A DNA stretch of 19,871 nucleotides from JBGOUV01 sp041477815. GTDB lineage: Bacteria; Acidobacteriota; Terriglobia; Bryobacterales; JACQDG01. The notes beneath the pieces were generated by a model that worked only from the letters and a program-made list of their open reading frames with translations, made no database searches and was not told where the DNA came from. The stretch spans positions 1 to 19,871 of the forward strand of contig JBGOUV010000078.1 in assembly GCA_041477815.1 (NCBI GenBank), in the 5' to 3' direction. This document shows positions 12,779 to 19,871 of the stretch, one piece after another; position 1 is the stretch's first letter, and every line of letters starts with the position of its first letter. The position numbers were made by a program, and so were the translations under genes.

Positions 12779-15700
12779 ATGAAGAATTGGCAGGCTGGAG
12801 TTCTTGCGATTTTGTTTTGCGCGGCAAGCGCGCCGGCACAGGAAGTGACAGCCGGAATCTACGGCGTCGTCCAGGACGCCTCGTCGGCGGTGGTGCCGAG
12901 TGCGACAGTGCAGGCGCGCAACCTGGGAACCGGGCTGACCCGCAGCACGGTCACCGACGAATCCGGTCACTTTTCTTTCACGCTGCTTCCGATCGGCACG
13001 TACGCCGTGCAGGCGGAGGCGCAGGGCTTCAAGAAATCCGTGGCCGCCGACGTCGTGTTGCGCGTGAATGACAACCGGCGCATCGTTTTCAACATGGAGG
13101 TGGGCCAGCTCGCGGAACAGGTCACCGTGGAAGCGGCGGCGGTGGCGGTGAACACGGCCAGCGGGGTTACCAGCCAGCTTCTCGACGGGCGCGACATGGT
13201 GCGGCTGCCGTCGCGCGGCCGCAACGTTCTGCCTTTCGCCCTGTTGATGCCGGGCGTGGTGTCCACCACGCCGTACGACCGGCGGAACAATAACTCCTCG
13301 GTCAATGGCATCCGTCCCACCCACAACGCCTGGCTGCTCGATGGCGGCTACAACATCGACACCGGCGGGAACTGGGGCACTCCTCTGGCGCCCAACATCG
13401 AGACCGTGGCCGAGTTTCGCGCCATCCGCGGCAATTACTCCGCCGAGTTCGGCACCGGCGGCGGCAGCCAGTTCAACGTGATCACCCGGGGAGGCACCAA
13501 CAGCCTGCACGGCTCCGTCTACTCGTTCCACCGCAACGACAAGCTCAACGCGCGCAACACCTTCTCGGTGGCGCGCGATCCCTTCATCGGCAATGACTTC
13601 GGGTTCTCGGTGGGCGGACCCGTCTATATCCCCGGCGTCTACAACGGCAAGAACCGGACCTTCTTTTTCGTCCTGCTCGGCTACATCAAGGAGCGCCGCC
13701 AGGAACGCTTCAGCCAGATCCTGCCGACTCTTCCGTTTCGCTCGGGCGATTTCAGCGGGCTGAACCGCACTCTCTACGACCCGCTCAATTCCCAGCCCTT
13801 CGGCAACAACATCATCCCTTCGTCGCGGTTCGATCGCAACGCCCTGGGCTACGTCAGCATGTACCCGCAGCCGAATTTCCTCGACTCGGCCGGTCGCAAC
13901 TGGACCGCGTTGCAAGGCCGCAAGGATAACACCGACGAGAAGAACTTCCGCATCGATCACCTTTTCAAGGACAACCACCGCATCATGTGGCGTTACACGC
14001 CCGAGTACCGTCTCTCCAACTACCGCGTGGCGCCTGGATTCGACTTTCTGCGCCGCGAGGATAGGACGCCGGCGCGCAATATGGCGGTGAACTACAACGC
14101 CATCCTCACCCCTTACCTCATCAACGACTTCAACTGGGTGCGCTCGCACAACCGCATCATGCAATTCCCGCCCGACCTCGCCGCCAGCAAATGGAACATC
14201 AATATCCCGCAGTTGTTCGCCGACAACGAGCAGACCTATCCGCTCCAGAGCCTCAATCTGTCGCGCGTCCCCGACCGCGTGCCCAACGTCAGCCTGGTCG
14301 GCTACGCCGGCGTCGCCCCCTCGGCCCCCTGGAGCAACTACCAGACCATTTACGAGTTCAAGGACAACCTGAGCTGGATCAAGGGAGCCCACACCATCAA
14401 GACCGGCTTCAGCTACGCCTACGAGATCAAGTTCGAGCCCACCAACACCAACGTTTTCGGCGATTTCAACTTCGACGGCCGCGCCACCTCCGGCACCGGT
14501 TCCACCGGCGACGCCTTCGCCGACCTGCTGCTCGGCCGCGCGGCCAGCTTTGCTGAAACCAACACCGTCGCCTTCAACGACAACCGCCGTAACGCCTTCG
14601 AGACCTACATCGACGACTCCTGGAAGGTGAACCGCCGGCTCACGCTGAACTTCGGCCTGCGCTATTCGTTCTTCCCGCCCGCGCATGAGCCGGACGACCG
14701 CTTCCGCGTCTTTGTGCCCAGCCAGTACGATCCGGCCAAGGCGGTCACGGTGAATGCCGCCGGCCAGGTGGGGCGTGGCGCCGGAGACCGCTTCAACGGC
14801 CTGGTGAAGCCCGAGCCCTTCTGGAAAACCTCCAAGAAGAACTTCGCCCCGCGCTTCAGCTTCGCCTACGACTTGTTTGGCAAGGGAACGACGTCGCTGC
14901 GCGGCGGCTACGGCATCTTCTACTCCCGCGAGATTCTGGGCGCCTTTATTCTGATGTCGGGTAATCCTCCGTTCTCGGAGCTTCTAACGATTGACAATGC
15001 CTTACTGTCCAATCCCGGCGGCGGCTCCGCTCGGAACTTCGATCTTCCGATCACGCTGGGATCGATCGACACCAACCAGCTCACCCCCTATACGCAGCAG
15101 TGGAATCTCAATATTCAGCACGGCCTGGGCGGCCACACCGTGCTGGAGGTCGGCTACGCCGGCTCGCGCGGCCTCCACCTGATGCGCACCCAGGACATCA
15201 ACCAGCCCTTGCCGAACCGCAGCATCGCCAGCGCCAACTTTGGGACGCGCATCAACGCCAACGCCGTGCGTCCCTACAAGGGCTGGTCCGTGATCAACCA
15301 CCGCGAGCAGAGTTACATGTCCAACTATCACGGGCTCCAGGTCGGCCTCAACCGCAATTACTCCCGTGGCTTCATGACCCAGGTCGCTTACACCTGGTCC
15401 CGGACCATCGACAATGCCGATTTCACCGGCGGCATCTACGGCTTCGTCCCGAACACTCTCGATTCTTCCGGCGAGCGCGGCCGGGCGAGCTTTGACGCCA
15501 CGCATAACTTCATCTCCTCCTATATTTGGGATATTCCGTTCCTGAAGGAGCGGAAGGACCTGGTCGGCAAAGTCATCGGCGGGTGGCAGTATTCGGGCAT
15601 CGTGACGATTCGGACGGGTCTGCCCATCAGCCCCGAGCTCGGTCTGGATGTCGCCGGGGTCGGCAGTTCCACCCGCCAGCGGCCTTTCGCGGTGGGAAGT

Positions 15701-16033
15701 CCCTTCCTGTCGCGGGACCAGCGTACGATCACGAGCTGGTTTTCGGCCGCCGCCTACCGCCCCGTGGCCAATTCCGACTACGGGACTTTTTCACCGGTGG
15801 CTCGCAATATCCTCAGCGGACCCGGCTGGAACCAGTTCGACATGTCTCTCATGAAGCTGATTCGCCTCCACGAGGGGCGGCAGGTGGAGATTCGCGCCGA
15901 CGGGTTCAACATTTTCAACCACACCCAGTGGAATGGAGTGGGGACCAGCTTCTCGACCCCGGCGTCTTTCGGCCGGATCACCTCGACCCGCAATGAACGC
16001 AGCTTTATGGTTGGCGCTCGCGTTCAGTTCTAG
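12779..16033 (+). CDS. Oar-like TonB-dependent receptor with carboxypeptidase-regulatory domain
   Basis: A 1084-residue outer-membrane protein. A signal peptide (MKNWQAGVLAILFCAASAPA) is followed by a carboxypeptidase-regulatory-like beta-sandwich (about 24-110; GIYGVVQDASSAVVPSATV, SGHFSFTLLPIGTYAV). A plug domain comes next (about 125-245, with VNGIRPTHNAWLLDGGYN and FNVITRGGTNSLHGSVY), then a large beta-barrel rich in Tyr, Asn, Phe and Gly. The chain ends RSFMVGARVQF, a normal terminal barrel strand with C-terminal Phe. No TonB-box could be pinned down. Such receptors are greatly expanded in Acidobacteriota and are thought to import large substrates such as glycans or peptides; this one's substrate is unknown. 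It has its own promoter and strong ribosome-binding site, is divergent from the DsbA-like operon, and its end overlaps the cytochrome start by 41 bases. The long antisense frame inside it is not a gene. Confidence 0.95.
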   Translation: MKNWQAGVLAILFCAASAPAQEVTAGIYGVVQDASSAVVPSATVQARNLGTGLTRSTVTDESGHFSFTLLPIGTYAVQAEAQGFKKSVAADVVLRVNDNRRIVFNMEVGQLAEQVTVEAAAVAVNTASGVTSQLLDGRDMVRLPSRGRNVLPFALLMPGVVSTTPYDRRNNNSSVNGIRPTHNAWLLDGGYNIDTGGNWGTPLAPNIETVAEFRAIRGNYSAEFGTGGGSQFNVITRGGTNSLHGSVYSFHRNDKLNARNTFSVARDPFIGNDFGFSVGGPVYIPGVYNGKNRTFFFVLLGYIKERRQERFSQILPTLPFRSGDFSGLNRTLYDPLNSQPFGNNIIPSSRFDRNALGYVSMYPQPNFLDSAGRNWTALQGRKDNTDEKNFRIDHLFKDNHRIMWRYTPEYRLSNYRVAPGFDFLRREDRTPARNMAVNYNAILTPYLINDFNWVRSHNRIMQFPPDLAASKWNINIPQLFADNEQTYPLQSLNLSRVPDRVPNVSLVGYAGVAPSAPWSNYQTIYEFKDNLSWIKGAHTIKTGFSYAYEIKFEPTNTNVFGDFNFDGRATSGTGSTGDAFADLLLGRAASFAETNTVAFNDNRRNAFETYIDDSWKVNRRLTLNFGLRYSFFPPAHEPDDRFRVFVPSQYDPAKAVTVNAAGQVGRGAGDRFNGLVKPEPFWKTSKKNFAPRFSFAYDLFGKGTTSLRGGYGIFYSREILGAFILMSGNPPFSELLTIDNALLSNPGGGSARNFDLPITLGSIDTNQLTPYTQQWNLNIQHGLGGHTVLEVGYAGSRGLHLMRTQDINQPLPNRSIASANFGTRINANAVRPYKGWSVINHREQSYMSNYHGLQVGLNRNYSRGFMTQVAYTWSRTIDNADFTGGIYGFVPNTLDSSGERGRASFDATHNFISSYIWDIPFLKERKDLVGKVIGGWQYSGIVTIRTGLPISPELGLDVAGVGSSTRQRPFAVGSPFLSRDQRTITSWFSAAAYRPVANSDYGTFSPVARNILSGPGWNQFDMSLMKLIRLHEGRQVEIRADGFNIFNHTQWNGVGTSFSTPASFGRITSTRNERSFMVGARVQF

Positions 16034-17507
16034 CCCCGCCGCCTGCCGGCCGTGCCACGCGGCCCAGGTGGACGCGTATTTGCGAACCGGGATGGGCCGG
16101 TCGATCGCGGCGCCGGCCCCGGTCAGCGGCAGCTTCTATCATCGCCTGTCGAACCGGCATTATCGGATCGAAGAAAACCACGTACGCCGGGTCCAGATCG
16201 ACGCCGCCGGCGCCGAGATCAACCGGGTCGAGAAATCGATCGACCTGGTGATCGGTTCCGGCAATCACGCGCGGACGTTCGTACATCGCTCGCCCGAGAA
16301 CTGCCTGATCGAGCTGCCGATCACCTGGTACAGCCGGGCCGGCGGATTCCTGGCCATGTCTCCGGGCTATGACCGTCCCGATCATTTGGACTTCCGGCGG
16401 GAGATCAACGACAGTTGCCTGTTCTGCCATGCGGCTTACCCGGAGGCGGCGCCCGGCCCGCCTCGCGCCATCGATTGCCAGCGGTGTCATGGAATTGCCG
16501 CCGCCCACTTGGCCAAGCCCGGGCGCGGCAACATTCTGAACCCGGCCAAGCTTCCTGCCGCCCTCCAGCTTGACCTCTGTCTTTCCTGTCACCTGGAGAC
16601 CGCCAGCCGCGGCATACCGGACTCGGTGCGGCTACCGGGGCGGACGGTGTTTTCCTTTCAACCGGGGGAACGGCTGGCCGGCTACAAAGCGTACTTCGAC
16701 CGCGCGGAACCGCCCCCCCAGGAGCGTTTCGAGGTGAACCACGCGGGGTACCGGCTGTTGCAGTCGGCGTGCTTTCAGAAAAGCGCGGGCCGGCTTACCT
16801 GCACCACCTGCCATGATCCGCATACGGCCCGCGCGCGGAATGCCTGCGCGGGATGTCACGAGTCGAGCCACGCCCGCGAGTCCAGTGAGTGTGCCGGATG
16901 TCATATGCCGCAGCGCCGCACCCAGGACGCCATCCAGGTGGCCATGACCGACCATTGGATCCAGCGAAAGCCGTCGTTTCGGGAGCCGGCAGGGGAGAGC
17001 CACGCGCCCTACACGGGCGAGATCGTGCCGTTCTATACGAGTGCGGCGCCGAAATTGCTGGCGCTGGCCCGAGCCCTGCAACGGGCGGAACGAGAACGCA
17101 CCTCGGAGGCCTATCGCAGGCTGCCGGAATCGGCGGGCAATCTGGCTGCGCGGGGCGAAGCGCTGCTGCGGGAAGGCAAGCGCCCCGAGGCTCGCAAGAC
17201 GCTCGAGCGGTCGCTCCGGAGGGACAGCTCGGATCCGGTGGCGCTGAACGCCTTAGCGGTTTTGCACGCGACCGAAGGCCGCCTCGACGAAGCGCTCAGC
17301 CTGCTGGAAACTTCGCGCCGCACCCATCCCGATCATCCCCTCACCTGGCTGAACCTGGGAGTAACGTGGGAGGCGAAGGGCGACCGCGACCAAGCGATGC
17401 GAGCTTACCGGGAGGCGATCCGGCTGCAGCCGGACTTCGGGGAGGCCCGCCACCGGCTGGCTGCGGCACAGGCAGGCACGGCGGCCTTCAGCTCCCCTCG
17501 CCGTTAG
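15993..17507 (+). CDS. seven-heme c-type cytochrome with C-terminal TPR repeats
   Basis: A 504-residue protein with seven CxxCH heme sites: CRPCH (18-22), CLFCH (142-146), CQRCH (162-166), CLSCH (196-200), CTTCH (270-274), CAGCH (285-289) and CAGCH (300-304). The first is followed by AAQVDAYLRTGMGRS, the usual opening of acidobacterial multiheme cytochrome/TPR proteins. Residues about 380-495 form TPR-type helices (ARKTLERSLRRDSSDPVALN, then WLNLGVTWEAKGDRDQAMRA). It probably moves electrons in the periplasm, with the TPR part binding a partner; the partner is unknown. The start at 15993 is the one that supplies a signal-peptide-like MNAALWLALAFSSSPAA, but it has no basic residues and no ribosome-binding site, and its first 41 bases are read in another frame as the receptor's C-terminus. 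Translation may depend on ribosomes finishing the receptor. Confidence 0.88.
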   Translation: MNAALWLALAFSSSPAACRPCHAAQVDAYLRTGMGRSIAAPAPVSGSFYHRLSNRHYRIEENHVRRVQIDAAGAEINRVEKSIDLVIGSGNHARTFVHRSPENCLIELPITWYSRAGGFLAMSPGYDRPDHLDFRREINDSCLFCHAAYPEAAPGPPRAIDCQRCHGIAAAHLAKPGRGNILNPAKLPAALQLDLCLSCHLETASRGIPDSVRLPGRTVFSFQPGERLAGYKAYFDRAEPPPQERFEVNHAGYRLLQSACFQKSAGRLTCTTCHDPHTARARNACAGCHESSHARESSECAGCHMPQRRTQDAIQVAMTDHWIQRKPSFREPAGESHAPYTGEIVPFYTSAAPKLLALARALQRAERERTSEAYRRLPESAGNLAARGEALLREGKRPEARKTLERSLRRDSSDPVALNALAVLHATEGRLDEALSLLETSRRTHPDHPLTWLNLGVTWEAKGDRDQAMRAYREAIRLQPDFGEARHRLAAAQAGTAAFSSPRR

Positions 17508-17528
17508 AGTCTGACCGAGAACGTGAGT

Positions 17529-18170
17529 ATGAACCAGATCGCGATTCACGATGGCATGGCTGGGCGAGACCGCGTGGCGCGGGAACTCCGCACCGATCGG
17601 CTGCGGCTGCGGCGGTGGCTCCCCACCGATCGAGCGCCCTTTGCCGCGCTGAACGCCGACCCGCGCGTGATGGAACACTTCCCGGCAGCTCTATCGCGGG
17701 AAGAAAGCGACACCCTGGTCGCGGGCATCGAGGCCCATTTCGAGCAGTACGGTTTCGGCGTGTGGGCGGTGGAGATCCCCAGCTTCACCTCTTTCGCCGG
17801 ATTCATTGGCCTTTCCATCCCCCGCTTCGAGGCGCACTTTACTCCCTGCGTGGAGATAGGCTGGCGCCTCGCCGCGGAACACTGGGGTCGCGGGTACGCC
17901 ACCGAAGGAGCTCTCGCGGCGCTGACCTTCGGCTTTCAGACCCTGGGACTGGGCGAGATTGTTTCCTTCACCGTGCCGGGCAACCTTCGCTCGCGCCGGG
18001 TCATGGAGAGGATCGGGATGGTTCGTAACCCGGCCGACGACTTCGACCATCCGGCATTGCCCGAGGGGCACCGGTTTCGGCGCCATGTCCTATACAGGAT
18101 GGCGCGCCCCTCGTGGGGTCAGGCTCCAGAGAGTCCCTCGACCATCGCCACGGAAGATTCGGCCGATTAG
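17529..18170 (+). CDS. GNAT-family N-acetyltransferase (RimJ/RimL-like)
   Basis: A protein of about 213 residues of the Acetyltransf_3 type. It opens with TDRLRLRRWLPTDRAPFAAL, typical of this branch. The middle has EIGWRLAAEHWGRGYATEGA, in which W-G-R-G-Y-A-T-E is the acetyl-CoA pyrophosphate-binding loop. PGNLRSRRVMERIGM follows, corresponding to the N-x-x-S-x-x-V-x-x-K-x-G-F pattern with Arg for Asn-adjacent Ser spacing kept. It would transfer acetyl from acetyl-CoA to an amine of a protein N-terminus or small molecule; the target is unknown. The C-terminal tail after about residue 195 is extra. The start could be ATG 17529, GTG 17523 or a later ATG in front of AGRDRVARELR. It lies about 20 bases after the cytochrome and may be co-transcribed. 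Confidence 0.88.
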   Translation: MNQIAIHDGMAGRDRVARELRTDRLRLRRWLPTDRAPFAALNADPRVMEHFPAALSREESDTLVAGIEAHFEQYGFGVWAVEIPSFTSFAGFIGLSIPRFEAHFTPCVEIGWRLAAEHWGRGYATEGALAALTFGFQTLGLGEIVSFTVPGNLRSRRVMERIGMVRNPADDFDHPALPEGHRFRRHVLYRMARPSWGQAPESPSTIATEDSAD

Positions 18171-18355
18171 TAAGGGCGTTAACCTCTTAGTTCGAGCGGA
18201 GAGGACTGGCGCCGAACTGCTGGCGTTCTGGTGTGCCCGGGGCGGATCCCATATTCCCCCCGTGAGGCGTATCGGCGGTGCGGACGCTGCCGCCTGGATC
18301 TCTTTTTGGCATGAAATGTCGTCGCCGATCCGATAAGAGCACAGAGAGGTGCTCA
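18171..18355. other. intergenic region upstream of the TadG-like gene
   Basis: These 185 bases contain no gene that I can support. A short GGCGG/CCGCC hairpin lies around 18273-18295, and AGAGAGG just before 18356 is the ribosome-binding site of the next gene. No clear sigma70 boxes or known riboswitch fold were recognised. Confidence 0.5.
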
Positions 18356-19573
18356 ATGCGTATGGAAATCGGCCGGCAACGAGGGTACGTCTTGCTCTCC
18401 ACGGCAGCCGCGGCGGTGCTGGTCATGGGCATGGTGGGTCTGTCGTTGGACCTGGCCCGCATGTATGTAGCCAAAAACGAGCTGCAGAATTACTCCGATG
18501 CCGCCTCTATCGCCGCCACCAACCGGCTGGACGGCACTACCACAGGAATCAGTAACGCCATTACCGAAGCCACCACTAATGGAAACCGGTGGGCGTTCGG
18601 TCAAAGCGCGGTGGCATCGGTTACCGTGGACTTCGCGACGGCCACGGCGGGTCCCTGGGTCTCCAATCCCAATCCGGCCACCGGATACCGGTTCGCGCGG
18701 GTGCGCGGGCAGGGCGACGTCCGGCTCTACTTTCTAACTATCCTGCCGGGGCTGGGGACCTCCCGGACGGTCTCCGCCATGTCTGTGGCCGGCCAGACCT
18801 ACACCAACGAGCTGGGCGATGGGGCGTTTCCGTTCTCCCCTGACGCCCACGTGCCCAATCCGATACCAGTGGATCCCAGTGGCAACTTCGGGTATATCAA
18901 GGGCGAGTTGTACACCATGCGCTGGGATCCCGTGGGGAAAGGAAGCAAGACCGGGATCACCAACCGCAGCGGCAACAAGGTGATCGGATGCGCCGGTGAC
19001 ATGAATACGGCGGGCTTCATCCCCGGCGCCGACAACGCCGGCCAGCGCGGCTACATCGACTTGCAGCAAGGCGGGGGTGGCGGTGGCGCCTCGTTCATTC
19101 GCGACGCCATTCTGGGGAAGGTGGACGTGGATCCCATCAATGTGGGCGACACCATCGCCAACGCCAACGGGAACAAGCAGACCGAAGTGGACGCTATTCT
19201 GGCCCGACTCGCCCAGGACACCAATCCCACCACGCCCACCTACTACACAGCGCCGGCGGCCGGCGTAGGGCTGGAGCCGCCCGGAAGAACCTACTACGCC
19301 ATCGACCCGCCGGGGGTCACGCCACCATCGCCGCCCCGGGGCAACGGGCGGCGTATCGTCACGGTGCCGGTCAACAATCCGACCAACGATATAGTGGTGG
19401 GCTTTGCCATGTTCTTCATCCCTGTGGACCCGTGCACTGCGCTCGGCGGGTCGGGAAACCCACAGCCGTGCTGTGCCGAGTACGTCGGGAGCGCGGAGCG
19501 ATTGCCGGCGTCGGGCGGGCAGGGGAACGGGAGCGGGAGCCTGGGGGCCTATCGGATCAAGCTGTTCTATTGA
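18356..19573 (+). CDS. TadG-like pilus-assembly/secreted protein
   Basis: A 405-residue protein with the N-terminal signature of TadE/TadG proteins: RQRGYVLLSTAAAAVLVMGM, a single membrane helix, then VGLSLDLARMYVAKNELQNYSDAASIAATNRLDG, the Tad motif with its D-A-A-x-x-A-A run. The rest is a polar, Gly/Pro/Asn-rich exported domain with a glycine run near residues 240-246 (GGGGGGA) and cysteines in the last 40 residues (PCTALG, PQPCCAEY). No von Willebrand metal-binding motif was seen, although some TadG proteins have one. It would be anchored in the inner membrane with the bulk outside, in a Tad/Flp-pilus-related system. AGAGAGG before the ATG favours the start at 18356 over an in-frame codon at 18278. 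A TadE-like gene converges on it with a 5-base gap. Confidence 0.82.
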   Translation: MRMEIGRQRGYVLLSTAAAAVLVMGMVGLSLDLARMYVAKNELQNYSDAASIAATNRLDGTTTGISNAITEATTNGNRWAFGQSAVASVTVDFATATAGPWVSNPNPATGYRFARVRGQGDVRLYFLTILPGLGTSRTVSAMSVAGQTYTNELGDGAFPFSPDAHVPNPIPVDPSGNFGYIKGELYTMRWDPVGKGSKTGITNRSGNKVIGCAGDMNTAGFIPGADNAGQRGYIDLQQGGGGGGASFIRDAILGKVDVDPINVGDTIANANGNKQTEVDAILARLAQDTNPTTPTYYTAPAAGVGLEPPGRTYYAIDPPGVTPPSPPRGNGRRIVTVPVNNPTNDIVVGFAMFFIPVDPCTALGGSGNPQPCCAEYVGSAERLPASGGQGNGSGSLGAYRIKLFY

Positions 19574-19578
19574 GGGTC

Positions 19579-19871
19579 CTACGTCGCCCCGAGGCTCTCA
19601 GCGGTGAGCGACACCTCCACACGGGGCAGGGTACGGTCGCCGGCGAGGAAGGGCGTGTACATCCGAAAGGGATAGTTGTCGATCCGGACCTGAATCTTGG
19701 TGATCCCGTCACCCAGGTCGACTTGGTTCACGCTGACCAATCCGGCGGTCAGGCCGAACAGGGCGCCGCCCGTGCCGCCGGCGTTGCCGTAAATGACCAC
19801 GTTACGTATGTTGGTGGCGTCGTAGGTGTTGACCACTCCCCAGCGGGCTCCGGCCCGCGCCCGCTCGGCCA
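19579..19871 (-). CDS. TadE-like pilus protein, 3' part only
   Basis: The reverse-strand frame is open from the right window edge to a TAG at 19581-19579 and gives about 97 residues: AERARAGARWGVVNTYDAT, NIRNVVIYGNAGGTGGALFG, then a strand-rich end with DGITKIQVRIDNYPFRMYTP and PRVEVSLTAESLGAT. The R-N-V-V-x-Y-G-N segment and the final beta-rich L-T-A-x-S pattern match the C-terminal half of TadE-like minor pilin/pseudopilin proteins of Acidobacteriota. The hydrophobic N-terminal helix lies outside the window. It probably works with the TadG-like protein, but the two are convergent and cannot share one transcript. Confidence 0.7.
   Translation of the reverse strand, partial: AERARAGARWGVVNTYDATNIRNVVIYGNAGGTGGALFGLTAGLVSVNQVDLGDGITKIQVRIDNYPFRMYTPFLAGDRTLPRVEVSLTAESLGAT

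Noticed and set aside
12746..14686. 646-residue open frame antisense to the TonB-dependent receptor
   Set aside because: Its composition (Val/Ala/Gly/Glu/His-rich, no domain pattern) is what the complement of a GC-rich gene gives, and the sense strand has a full receptor with promoter and ribosome-binding site.
15933..15992. Upstream ATG at 15933 as the cytochrome start
   Set aside because: It would add 20 Arg/Pro-rich residues before the hydrophobic leader and spoil a signal peptide; the ATG at 15993 puts the leader at the N-terminus.
18308..18323. TGGCATGAAATGTCGT as a sigma54 promoter for the TadG-like gene
   Set aside because: The -24 GG is present but the required GC at the -12 position is CG here, and no activator gene is nearby.

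Overview
The window looks like chromosomal DNA from a high-GC member of the Acidobacteriota, most like the Solibacter/Bryobacterales group. This rests on the kinds of gene present, not on a search: an Oar-type TonB-dependent receptor with an N-terminal carboxypeptidase-regulatory domain, a multiheme cytochrome c with a TPR tail, TadE/TadG-type pilus proteins, and a fragment of a Hanks-type kinase start. No rRNA, tRNA, CRISPR array, IS element or phage gene was seen.

Layout. The left edge holds the first 28 codons of an ABC-transporter ATPase (minus strand). A ParD/ParE-type toxin-antitoxin pair follows (minus strand), with a good sigma70-like promoter directly at the antitoxin start codon. 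Next come a long-chain acyl-CoA synthetase (plus), a convergent alpha/beta hydrolase (minus) whose signal-peptide region is separated from the enzyme by an in-frame amber codon, and a divergent receiver-like/DUF3052 fusion protein (plus). An intergenic stretch of about 300 bases carries a CACAAAGACAC-type inverted repeat, a small relic resembling the 3' end of a gene found 4.3 kb downstream, and a truncated serine/threonine kinase N-terminus. The kinase stub overlaps, by ATGA, a 1133-residue MFS/acyltransferase/acyl-ligase fusion (LplT-Aas type), which is followed by a PAP2_C/sphingomyelin-synthase-like membrane protein.

On the minus strand, a DsbA-like oxidoreductase, an M28 zinc peptidase with PA-like and PDZ regions, and an unrecognised 197-residue protein form a probable operon. 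Divergent from it is a 1084-residue TonB-dependent receptor with a clear promoter and a 14-bp palindrome covering its -10 box. The receptor's 3' end overlaps by 41 bases the start of a seven-heme cytochrome c/TPR protein. A GNAT acetyltransferase, a TadG-like protein, and the 3' part of a convergent TadE-like gene close the window.

How the genes fit together. The acyl-CoA synthetase, the LplT-Aas fusion and the PAP2_C protein suggest fatty-acid activation and phospholipid remodelling. The DsbA-like protein, M28 peptidase, receptor and multiheme cytochrome are all cell-envelope proteins. The most notable theme is gene decay and re-use: a double compensating frameshift in the toxin, an amber codon behind a signal peptide, a kinase stub fused onto a downstream operon, and a cytochrome signal peptide read out of frame from a receptor C-terminus. 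I see ordinary accessory genes with unusual junctions; I do not see a clearly new multi-gene system.
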